DNA of 64,000 nt, taken from the NCBI GenBank assembly GCA_963754125.1, contig CAVWEX010000001.1, forward strand, positions 744,001 to 808,000, in the 5' to 3' direction. Below are positions 1 to 10,024 of the stretch, piece by piece. The number at the start of each line of letters is the position of its first letter. Within the stretch, counting starts at the first letter, position 1. Both the position numbers and the translations under genes were made by a program. Below the pieces are notes generated by a model. It saw only the letters and a list, made by a program, of their open reading frames with translations. It searched no databases and was not told where the DNA came from. The DNA is from RPQJ01 sp963754125. Its GTDB lineage: Bacteria; Pseudomonadota; Gammaproteobacteria; Steroidobacterales; Steroidobacteraceae.

Positions 1-2
1 CT

Positions 3-161
3 GACCGGCTCACGCGGTACGTGGGCACGCGCGTACTCATCACCGGCAAGCACGTCGACCTGCGCGCGGAAGGCTTCGGCCGCGAACTCTGGATCGGCAC
101 CATCAAGCATCCTGGTGCAGCGGATCAGGGCCACGCGCCGCCGCGTGTCCCTGATCGATGA
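3..161 (+). CDS. 3' end of an unidentified gene (5' end outside window)
   Basis: The window opens inside this frame, which has G or C in nearly every third codon position until about 107 and ends at TGA 159-161. A hairpin (stems 162-168 and 180-186) follows the stop directly. After about 107 the third-position bias moves to the next frame, which stays open to TGA 292-294. A one-base insertion near 108 may therefore have shortened the gene, and its true end may be 294. The visible residues (for example RVLITGKHVDL) do not suggest a family to me. Confidence 0.4.
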   Translation, partial: DRLTRYVGTRVLITGKHVDLRAEGFGRELWIGTIKHPGAADQGHAPPRVPDR

Positions 162-361
162 TCCCGCCTTGATGGCGGTGGCGGGAACCGCCGGCGCGGC
201 GACGCCCGATCCAGCGGCTGTACTTCACCTCGCCCGAAAGGTCCCATTGCCCGGGAAGGCCGCTTCTCAGTGTTTCAGACTGGCATTACGGTGACGTCCC
301 CAGACGTGGTGTACGAGTGACGGACCGCGCCGTCGGCTCGCACCTCCGCTCGAGAGTACCT

Positions 362-1195
362 TCAGAGGCGATTGAGCAGCCGCCGCAACGATCCCTGCCG
401 GGTGTCCCGTGCGCGATGATCCCGCAGCTCCGCGATGAGCTGCTCGAGTGCCCGGCTCACGCGGCCCCTCAATCGTCGCAGCAGAACCGCGTCGTCTGCC
501 TGGCCCTCGTAGCGGGCCGTCTCGATGGACTTCCCGATCGAGAAATACAGCTTCTCCGGCCGCGGCATCGCCGTGAGCCCGAGTCCGCGCACCACCGGCG
601 GAAACTCCTCGCCGCCCCGCAGGTGGCGGTCCGCGATCCCCCAACGCTTCAGGTACCGCCCCACGGGCGTGTTCATGTAGTCGCCGGAGTCGAGCAGCAC
701 GTCGAAGGCTTCCTCGGCTCCGACCGTCGCGTACGGCGTGATCGAATAGCCGTGCTCGATCGCGAGCCGTACGAACCCGTAGCGCTGCTTCCAGATCAGC
801 CGGTACGCCTCCCCCTTGTGCTTGAATACCTCGCGCGCACCGCCGGGGAAGACCAGCAGGTGCTCGCCGCGGCGCATCAGCGCCGCGCAGTTCGCGCGGG
901 TGCCGAGCACGGCACCCGTCTGCACGACGAAGTCGCGCCACAGCGGGAACTTGAAGTGGTTCCGGTCCGCGAGCATTCGCAGCGAGATGCCGCGCTCGCG
1001 GTACAGGCCGTCCGAGAACAACAGGACGTCAAGGACGCCGAACACCGAGTGATTGCCGACGAACAGCGTCGGTCGCCCAGCATCCGCTCGGTCGAGGTGC
1101 AGGTACTCGGGCGCGAAATACCACCGCAGCGCTCGGTTGCCCCAGCGGAATCGAACGGCCGGCGGCGTCTGCAGTCTCGGGGCGCTGTCGTCCAC
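362..1195 (-). CDS. lysophospholipid acyltransferase family protein
   Basis: Predicted membrane-associated acyltransferase that would move an acyl group from acyl-CoA or acyl-ACP to a lysophospholipid or diglyceride-type acceptor. The N-terminal block carries GNHSVFGVLD, the position of the acyltransferase catalytic motif; the usual NHX4D spacing is altered to H-X6-D. A downstream VFPGGARE matches the FPEG(S/T)R substrate-binding motif. I placed the start at GTG 1195; the frame is open to ATG 1273, but the extra residues are Ser/Gly-rich and unlike the family. It is divergent from the RidA-family gene at 1322. Acceptor specificity cannot be read from the sequence. Confidence 0.75.
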   Translation of the reverse strand: MDDSAPRLQTPPAVRFRWGNRALRWYFAPEYLHLDRADAGRPTLFVGNHSVFGVLDVLLFSDGLYRERGISLRMLADRNHFKFPLWRDFVVQTGAVLGTRANCAALMRRGEHLLVFPGGAREVFKHKGEAYRLIWKQRYGFVRLAIEHGYSITPYATVGAEEAFDVLLDSGDYMNTPVGRYLKRWGIADRHLRGGEEFPPVVRGLGLTAMPRPEKLYFSIGKSIETARYEGQADDAVLLRRLRGRVSRALEQLIAELRDHRARDTRQGSLRRLLNRL

Positions 1196-1321
1196 GGCAC
1201 CACCGTACCCGCATGCTCCGGTCTTTCCAACCCGTGACGTTGACTTGGATGAGCCGGCACGGGACGCTGCCACTCAGCCCCATCCGTGGAGCGTCGTCAC
1301 CGACCTATGAGGAAGACTGCA

Positions 1322-1822
1322 ATGAAGACCCTGGCTGTGTTCACCGGGCTGCTGTGCGTGCTGACGACGGGATCATCCCTCGCCCACGACATCATTCGTC
1401 ATGCGAGCCCGAGCACGCCGGTCGCAAGCAGCGTTTCCGTGCCGGCCGGCTCCGACCTGCTGTTCGTCAGCGGCACGTTTGCGGACGTGGCCGATCCCTC
1501 GGCGCCGGCCGGCAGCATCGAGCGATTCGGCGACACCGAGGCCCAGATGAAGAGCGTGCTCGGCAAGCTCGCGAAGGAGCTCGAAGCGGCGGGCTACTCG
1601 ATGGCGGATGTCGTGAAGATGAACGTGTTCCTGGTGGGCGACCCACGCAAAGGCGGCGCAATGGACTTCGACGGGCTGATGAAGGCCTATCTCCAGTTCC
1701 ATGGGCTCGCCATCCGTGGCCAGAATCATCCGGCCCGCACCACGGTGCAGGTGGCGGGTCTCCCGATCCCCGGTGCGCTCGTGACGATCGAGGCGGTCGC
1801 CGCGCGTCACGCGGCGCACTGA
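1322..1822 (+). CDS. exported RidA (YjgF/YER057c/UK114) family protein
   Basis: A RidA-fold protein of 166 residues. Cytoplasmic RidA proteins deaminate reactive enamines and imines; this copy begins with a clear signal peptide (about residues 1-20, ending in SSLAHD), so it should act in the periplasm, where its substrate is unknown. The body shows the typical pattern VSGTFA, then DTEAQMKSVLGKL and NVFLVGD, ending in TTVQVAGLPIPGALVTIEA. ATG 1322 is preferred because GAGGAAG lies at 1309-1315; ATG 1307 and 1286 are in frame upstream but add non-signal residues. It converges on the ceramidase-like gene, with only 10 bases between the two stops. Confidence 0.85.
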   Translation: MKTLAVFTGLLCVLTTGSSLAHDIIRHASPSTPVASSVSVPAGSDLLFVSGTFADVADPSAPAGSIERFGDTEAQMKSVLGKLAKELEAAGYSMADVVKMNVFLVGDPRKGGAMDFDGLMKAYLQFHGLAIRGQNHPARTTVQVAGLPIPGALVTIEAVAARHAAH

Positions 1823-1832
1823 TCCCGGGCGC

Positions 1833-3808
1833 TTACGGCAGGTCGTGCGGTGGCAGGTTCTTCTGCCACCAGCCCTCGAACGCGGGATTCACCTCGGTCG
1901 GGTCGGCGTTGCCGGTCAGCACGCCGATGGCGTCCATCATGTCCTGGACGATGTCCCAGCCGGCGGAGTTGGTCTCCTCGTAGTGACCCTGGGCCTCGCC
2001 GAGGAGCTGGCCGTAGCGACAGCTGGCTCCGATGGCCGTGCGCGCCGGCTCCGGGTAGGCGGCGAGAGCCGACGGGTCATCGGTGATGCGCTTGCAGGTG
2101 GCACCGGCCACCGCGTCCGGGAACTCGATGGCTCCGGCCGCGTACAGTGCGGCGCAGACACCCGGCCCGACGAGCAGGTCGGCGACACAGACGACGCGGT
2201 AGTTCGACAGCGGGACGAAGTAGCCGATCTGGTCACTGCCGAGGCCGACCATCCACTCGTAGCGGTCCGACATGCGGCGCGCGGCATAGCCCGGCACCTG
2301 GTAATCGTCGCCGAAGGCATGGGTGCCCGCCGGTTCCTCGTACCACTTCTCCGGCATCGACCGGAACAGCGCCGGCAGTCCGATCGTCAGCTCGCCCGGC
2401 ACCTCGCCGGGCAGGAACATCATGCCGACGGGACCGATGCGCACGTACTCGACCGCGCTCTTGAGGTGATCGCCGACGCGGTGGGTGAGGCCGAGCAGCG
2501 GGTCGGTCGTGGCCGCGAATCCGTCCGAGGTGCAGTTCGCATCGGTCTTCGCCCCGCCGAGCGGGCAGTTGTAGAGCGGCGCAGGATTGTGGCCGAGGCT
2601 CGTGCGCCCGGTGGCCGGGTTCACGGTCAGCAGGTACGCGGAAGGCCATGTTGCTGAGGTAGGTATAGAACGGCTGCACCGAATACGAAACGCGCGGCGC
2701 GGCGATCTTCGCGGCGCCGTCGAGCAGCCGACTCGCCGCCAGCGCGAGTTGCTCCCCGATGACCTCGCCCCGGCGGAAGTTGCGTTGCGTGTAGTTGACG
2801 CCGCCACCCGGCGCCACGGCGCCTGCCGGCGCCTTCAGCTGGTTGCCCAGCGGGTGGGCGTTGGTGACCTCCCAGACATCCGACCCACCCGGGCCGATCA
2901 GCACGCCGAGCGCGCCGTTGAGGAACACCACTTCGCCGCCGTAGCGAGCGCCCAGGTCCTCGCGCAGGACACCCGACGAAATCCGAGGTGAAGTAGCGTC
3001 CCTCGGCGTTGCAGTTGCTGCCGGTGAGCCCGAGCATCGGGCAGTCGTCCTCGATCTCCGCGAGCGGCGGCGGCCAGCCCAGCGTTGCTTCCGGATGCAG
3101 GTTCCACTGCACGGTGGTGGCGATCACCTGCCCGCGAGTGTCGATCGCCTGGAGCACGTTGAGCCGCGGGTCGTAGATGTTCGGGTCGGTGCCGTCGTTC
3201 ATGCCGAACCAGTGCTCGCCCGACGCCACCTGCAGGCGCGCGGGACGGCGACTCTTGACCGCTGCGGCCACGGTCGCGGCGGCCTGCCCGGCCATGTAGT
3301 CGTACCAGCCGTGGTTCACGTCGAACGCCGTGTCCGGACCGTGATGATTGTGGGAGGCCGTCACCACCACCTTGAGCTTCTTGGCGATGCCCGGTGGCAG
3401 CAGCTTCGCGGCCCTGGCTCGGATCTCCTCGCCATCGTTGCGGAACACCATGTACAGGTCGGTCGCGACGATGACGACGATGTGCGGGCTGCGCGGGTCG
3501 TCGATCGCGAGCGCCGTGACGCGAATGTCGTCGTGCACCCAATACGACTCCGGCTCGCCATTTCCGACGGCGATGCGCCCGTCGTCCCACTTCGGCACCG
3601 GGATGCCCGGATCGAACGCGTTGCCGCGCTCGGGGAAACCGGCCTTCAGGTAGTCGTGGCTGCCGTCGACGAGTGGCAGCACCGTCCTCGAGTCGGCGCC
3701 CACCTGCAGCGTGCCCTGCCCCGGCGGCGCGCCGGGTGCGGCATTCGCTCCCGCCGCCGTGACGAGGCCCACAACGCAAAGCAGTGAGACGAAGTGTCCG
3801 TGTCGCAT
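1833..3808 (-). pseudogene. neutral/alkaline ceramidase-like hydrolase, two frameshifts
   Basis: Related to the neutral ceramidase family (zinc amidases that cleave the N-acyl bond of ceramide), exported through the signal peptide MRHGHFVSLLCVVGLVTAAG. The zinc-site motif TASHNHHGPDT lies near residue 150 and WNLHPEAT further on. Two single-base insertions break the frame: one near 2972 (after DFVG, continuing as VLREDLGARYGG) and one near 2641 (after SNMAF, continuing as AYLLTVNPATGR). Removing one base at each place gives one protein of about 657 residues, normal for the family, with a coherent C-terminal domain. It may be intact in the organism if the insertions are consensus errors. Confidence 0.75.
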
Positions 3809-3951
3809 GGCAACTCCCCGGTCGGCCTGTCGTGCGCGGGTGGACCCGCAGTTATGGGCCGAGCCTGCTACCCGTGCGCGGATGTGTCAAGGCAAGGTCG
3901 GATCAACGCCGCAGGTACACTGCAGTCCGGTTGATAGCCTGGGGACCGCGC

Positions 3952-4740
3952 GTGAAGCGATTGGCAGGGGAACTGTTCGTCATCGTGACCGGCATCCTGC
4001 TGGCACTCGGCGTCGACGAATGGCGCCAGGATCGCGAGGAGATCCGCGTCGTGGAGGAGCACCTCACCGACATCGCCGCGGAGATGCGCAGCAATCTCTG
4101 CACCGTGGAGCGGGTTCGCGTGCGCCAGTGGCAGCGGAAGTCCGACGGCCTGCAATCGATCCTGCGGTTCCTGGGCGATCCCGAGGCGGTCGTGGACGAT
4201 CCCGCTGCCCTGCTCCAGGCGTTCGCCCGGAGCTCTGCGGCCACGATTCCCTGGCTGGTGGACAACCAGTACCAGGCGCTGCAGAACTCGGGCAATGCGC
4301 GGCTCGTTGACAAGCTGCAGCCCGGACTGCGACTGGCAGGTGTCTACGAAGGGCCGGAGGTGTTGTTCGCGCAGGTCGACCGGCTCCAGGGCGCCTACCC
4401 CGTGGTGGTGCACGAGCTGATACCCGCGCAACTGCAGCCGGAGATCAGCCCGCTGCACGGCTACTTCGCGGACGCCACGGCGCCAGCCCTCGAGGACGAT
4501 GGCGATCTCGTCCGGGCCGTCGAACGCATCCGTGGGCGGCGAATCGAGTTGCTGGACCTCGCCCGCAACGAGGCGGCCGTCACGACCGCGAAGTGGTATG
4601 CACTGCAGCGACTCAAGCGGGATTACGAGGTGAACCTCGCCAAGCTCGAACCCTGGGACAGGGACACGACGCCGCTGGCTGAGCTTTACGCAACGTGCAA
4701 GGAAGGGGTGGGACGGCCGACACCGACGCCGACGAAGTAG
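3952..4740 (+). CDS. membrane-anchored protein, DUF6090-like
   Basis: A 262-residue protein with one N-terminal transmembrane segment (about residues 4-21, LAGELFVIVTGILLALGVDE) followed directly by WRQDREE and a long, mostly helical soluble part. This layout, a hydrophobic helix with GxLLALxVDEWxxxR and then a charged helical domain, resembles the DUF6090 family of unknown function. The frame is open to 3784, but GTG 3952 behind GGGG (3941-3944) starts just before the membrane helix and is the likeliest start. It is divergent from the ceramidase-like gene. Nothing indicates an enzyme. Confidence 0.6.
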   Translation: MKRLAGELFVIVTGILLALGVDEWRQDREEIRVVEEHLTDIAAEMRSNLCTVERVRVRQWQRKSDGLQSILRFLGDPEAVVDDPAALLQAFARSSAATIPWLVDNQYQALQNSGNARLVDKLQPGLRLAGVYEGPEVLFAQVDRLQGAYPVVVHELIPAQLQPEISPLHGYFADATAPALEDDGDLVRAVERIRGRRIELLDLARNEAAVTTAKWYALQRLKRDYEVNLAKLEPWDRDTTPLAELYATCKEGVGRPTPTPTK

Positions 4741-4767
4741 CGGCTTGCCCAGCCGCGTACCCGGCTG

Positions 4768-5112
4768 CTAGTCATCCTTACGCCGACCACGCGCGTTACG
4801 GCGATTCGTTCCCGCATACCACTCAGTGGACGCCCATGCGTTGCGTCCCGTCACGTCGGACAGGCGCCGGCCGTCATCACCGTCACGTCGGTCGAGGTGC
4901 TTTTCGAACTTGCACCTGCACTGTAGCGGCATCGAACAATCCGGCAGCGGCAGCGTCGGCGCCCTGGCAGCCAGCAGTCGCCGGCCACCGAGAGCCTTCG
5001 CCGCTTCGCAGCCGTCGTTCACGCCCACGACCGATACAGCGCCGCCGATTTTGGGCGTGCCTGCGGGGGCGGCCGTGCGATTCGGCCGAGCGACTGGTTT
5101 TTTCGGCCACAT
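4768..5112 (-). CDS. small Cys/His-rich basic protein
   Basis: A 114-residue protein with a conserved-looking core: C35, C59, C65, C67 and H72 within DCSMPLQCRCKFEKHLDRR, then a charged tail ending NRRNARGRRKDD. The spacing suggests a small metal-binding site. I have an impression of a proteobacterial family of short uncharacterised proteins with a CxCxxxxHxDRR core, but cannot name it. It converges with the DUF6090-like gene, 27 bases from its stop. The 233 bases between its start and katG hold the katG leader; I see no other gene there. Confidence 0.5.
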   Translation of the reverse strand: MWPKKPVARPNRTAAPAGTPKIGGAVSVVGVNDGCEAAKALGGRRLLAARAPTLPLPDCSMPLQCRCKFEKHLDRRDGDDGRRLSDVTGRNAWASTEWYAGTNRRNARGRRKDD

Positions 5113-5345
5113 TTTCTGAGCGTGCTCCGGCCAAGGTCCTGTCTACTCTTCCAGCTTCCCGGCCCGAAATCCGTGACGCAACCGCCACGACCATGACCAC
5201 CTATGGGGGTGCCCGCGAATCCCCTGTCGATCCTGTAATCGTCCGCGTCTATCGAAATCAAAGGAAAAATCTTCTTTCTCGATGTCTTGCACGCCGCCAT
5301 AGTGCGCTCCGCTCAATGATGACCCGCACACCAGGAGTGCTATGT

Positions 5346-7583
<2,238 letters not shown>

Positions 7584-7603
7584 TTGCGCCGCAAGCGGCG
7601 ATC

Positions 7604-7643
7604 GAACGGCGGCGCATGAAACATGCGCCGCCGTTCTTGTTCT
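7604..7643 (+). terminator. Rho-independent terminator of katG
   Basis: A perfect 15-bp stem (7604-7618 with 7622-7636) closes a three-base AAA loop 20 bases after the katG stop and is followed by TTGTTCT. Strong stem, short loop and T-rich tail make it a convincing intrinsic terminator separating katG from maeB. Confidence 0.85.
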
Positions 7644-7695
7644 CCTCCCGCGCAGGCTAAGATCGGCGGGCACCATCCGGCACGAGGGGACGAAC

Positions 7696-10011
7696 GTGAG
7701 CTCTGGCACCCTGGACACCGACCTCGTCTCGGCGGCACTCGAATATCACCGTCATCCCACGCCGGGCAAGATCTCGGTCGTTCCGACCAAGGCGCTGATC
7801 AACCAGCGCGACCTCGCGCTGGCCTACTCGCCCGGCGTGGCCGCCGCCTGCGAGGCGATCGTCGCCGATCCGGCCGAAGCGGCCGCACTGACCTCGCGCG
7901 CCAACCTGGTGGGTGTCGTCACCAATGGCACGGCGGTGCTCGGACTCGGCAACATCGGCCCGCTCGCCGCCAAGCCCGTCATGGAAGGCAAGGGTTGCCT
8001 GTTCAAGAAGTTCGCCGGCATCGACGTCTTCGACCTCGAGCTCGCCGAGAGGGATCCGGACAAGCTGGTCGACATGATCGCCGCGCTCGAGCCGACGCTC
8101 GGCGGGGTGAACCTCGAGGACATCAAGGCGCCCGAGTGCTTCTACATCGAGCAGAAGCTGCGCGAGCGCATGAAGATCCCGGTCTTCCACGACGACCAGC
8201 ACGGTACGGCGATCATCTCCGCCGCAGCGCTCCTCAACGGCCTCGAGGTCGTCGGCAAGGACATCGGCCGCATCAAGGTCGTGTGCTCGGGCGCCGGCGC
8301 CGCGGCCATCGCGTGCCTCGACCTGATGGTCCGGCTCGGCGTGAAGCGCGAGAACGTCTACGTCTGCGACAGCCGGGGCGTGATCTTCGTCGGCCGCGAG
8401 CAGGACCTGGAGCCGAACAAGGCGCGCTACGCGCAGGAAACGAGCGCGAGGAAGCTGGCGGACGTCATCGCCGGCGCGGACGTCTTCCTCGGCTGCTCGA
8501 CCGCAGGCGTGCTGACGGCAGAGATGGTCAAGACGATGGCGCCCGCCCCGCTGATCCTCGCGCTCGCCAACCCGGTGCCGGAGATCCTGCCGGACGTCGC
8601 GAAGGCGGCACGACCCGACTGCGTCGTCGCGACCGGTCGATCCGACTTCCCCAACCAGGTGAACAACGTCCTGTGCTTTCCGTTCCTGTTCCGCGGCGCG
8701 CTCGACGTCGGCGCCACCCGCATCACCGAGGAGATGAAGCTCGCCTGCGTGTACGCGATCGCCGACCTCGCCCGCGCCGAGCCCTCGGACCTGCTCGCGA
8801 ACGCCTACGGCAGCGCCGATCTCGCGTTCGGGCCCGAGAACATCATCCCGAAGCCGTTCGATCCGCGCCTCATCATCAAGATCGCGCCGGCGGTCGCGCG
8901 TGCGGCGATGAAGTCCGGCGTGGCGACTCGCCCCATCGCGGACTTCGACGCGTACGTGCGCGAGCTGACGAACTTCGTCTATCACTCGGGCACGATCATG
9001 CGACCGGTGTTCGCCACCGCGCGTGACTCGGGTCGCCGGGTGCTCTACGCGGAGGGCGAGGACGAGCGCGTGCTGCGGGCCGCACGCGTGGTGATCGACG
9101 AGCGCCTCGCCCGCCCGATCCTGATCGGCCGGCCGTCGGTCATCGAGATGCGCATCCGCAAGGCCGGTCTCGACCTGCAGGCCGAGCGCGACTTCGACAT
9201 CGTCAATCCGGAGTCCGACCCCCGGTACCGGGAGATCTGGAACGAGTACTACCGGATCATGTCGCGCAAGGGCGTCACGCCGGCGATCGCCCAGGCCGAG
9301 ATACGGCAGAACACGACGCTGATCGGCGCGATGCTGCTGCGGCGGAACGAGGCGGATGCGCTGATCGCCGGGCCGTCGGGCCTGTACGCGCAGCAGCTCA
9401 AGCCCATCGCCGACGTGATCGGCCTGTCGCCCGACGCGCGACTGTTCGCCGCGCTCACGGTGCTGATGCTGCCGAAGCGCACGCTGTTCATCACGGATCC
9501 CTACGTGAACGACAACCCGGACGCCGAGGACGTCGCCGCGATGACCGTGCTCGCGGCCGCCGAGGTGCGGCGCTTCGGCCTGACGCCCCGCGTCGCGCTG
9601 CTGTCGCATTCGAGCTTCGGCAGCTCGTCCTGCGCCTCGGCGACGAAGATGAGCCGCGCACGGGAGATCCTCGCCGAGCTCGCGCCCGACCTCGAGGCGG
9701 ATGGCGAGATGAAGGCCGACCAGGCACTGGTGGACGACATCCGCGTGCGCGTGCATCCGGACTCTCGCCTGACCGGCCCGGCCAACCTGCTCGTGATGCC
9801 GAACATGGACGCCGCCAACATCTCGCTCAACCTGCTCAAGGCCGCGCAGGGCGAGGGCATCACGGTCGGTCCGATCCTGCTGGGTGCCGCCAAGCCCGTG
9901 CACATCCTCACGCCGAGTTCCACGGTGCGGCGGTTCGTGAACATCACGGCGCTGGCGGTTGCGCAGGCCGCAGGCCAGCCGGAGGCCTCGGCCGTGACGA
10001 CGGGGGCTTAA
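7696..10011 (+). CDS. maeB: NADP-dependent malic enzyme, MaeB type
   Basis: Oxidative decarboxylation of malate to pyruvate with NADPH formation, in the cytoplasm. At 771 residues it has the two-part MaeB layout. The N-terminal malic-enzyme domain shows YSPGVA, GVVTNGTAVLGLGNIGP, FHDDQHG (164-170) and a dinucleotide-binding GAGAAAIAC. From about residue 430 there is a phosphotransacetylase-like domain, regulatory in characterised MaeB proteins. It starts at GTG 7696 behind GAGGGGA (7684-7690). The MFS gene begins 13 bases after its stop, so the two may be co-transcribed. Confidence 0.93.
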   Translation: MSSGTLDTDLVSAALEYHRHPTPGKISVVPTKALINQRDLALAYSPGVAAACEAIVADPAEAAALTSRANLVGVVTNGTAVLGLGNIGPLAAKPVMEGKGCLFKKFAGIDVFDLELAERDPDKLVDMIAALEPTLGGVNLEDIKAPECFYIEQKLRERMKIPVFHDDQHGTAIISAAALLNGLEVVGKDIGRIKVVCSGAGAAAIACLDLMVRLGVKRENVYVCDSRGVIFVGREQDLEPNKARYAQETSARKLADVIAGADVFLGCSTAGVLTAEMVKTMAPAPLILALANPVPEILPDVAKAARPDCVVATGRSDFPNQVNNVLCFPFLFRGALDVGATRITEEMKLACVYAIADLARAEPSDLLANAYGSADLAFGPENIIPKPFDPRLIIKIAPAVARAAMKSGVATRPIADFDAYVRELTNFVYHSGTIMRPVFATARDSGRRVLYAEGEDERVLRAARVVIDERLARPILIGRPSVIEMRIRKAGLDLQAERDFDIVNPESDPRYREIWNEYYRIMSRKGVTPAIAQAEIRQNTTLIGAMLLRRNEADALIAGPSGLYAQQLKPIADVIGLSPDARLFAALTVLMLPKRTLFITDPYVNDNPDAEDVAAMTVLAAAEVRRFGLTPRVALLSHSSFGSSSCASATKMSRAREILAELAPDLEADGEMKADQALVDDIRVRVHPDSRLTGPANLLVMPNMDAANISLNLLKAAQGEGITVGPILLGAAKPVHILTPSSTVRRFVNITALAVAQAAGQPEASAVTTGA

Positions 10012-10024
10012 GGTCGCAATCATC

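Noticed and set aside
4695..5345. Long upstream extension of the katG frame
   Set aside because: The added 217 residues are low in family-like text, overlap a better-supported minus-strand gene and precede a clear ribosome site and signal peptide at 5346.
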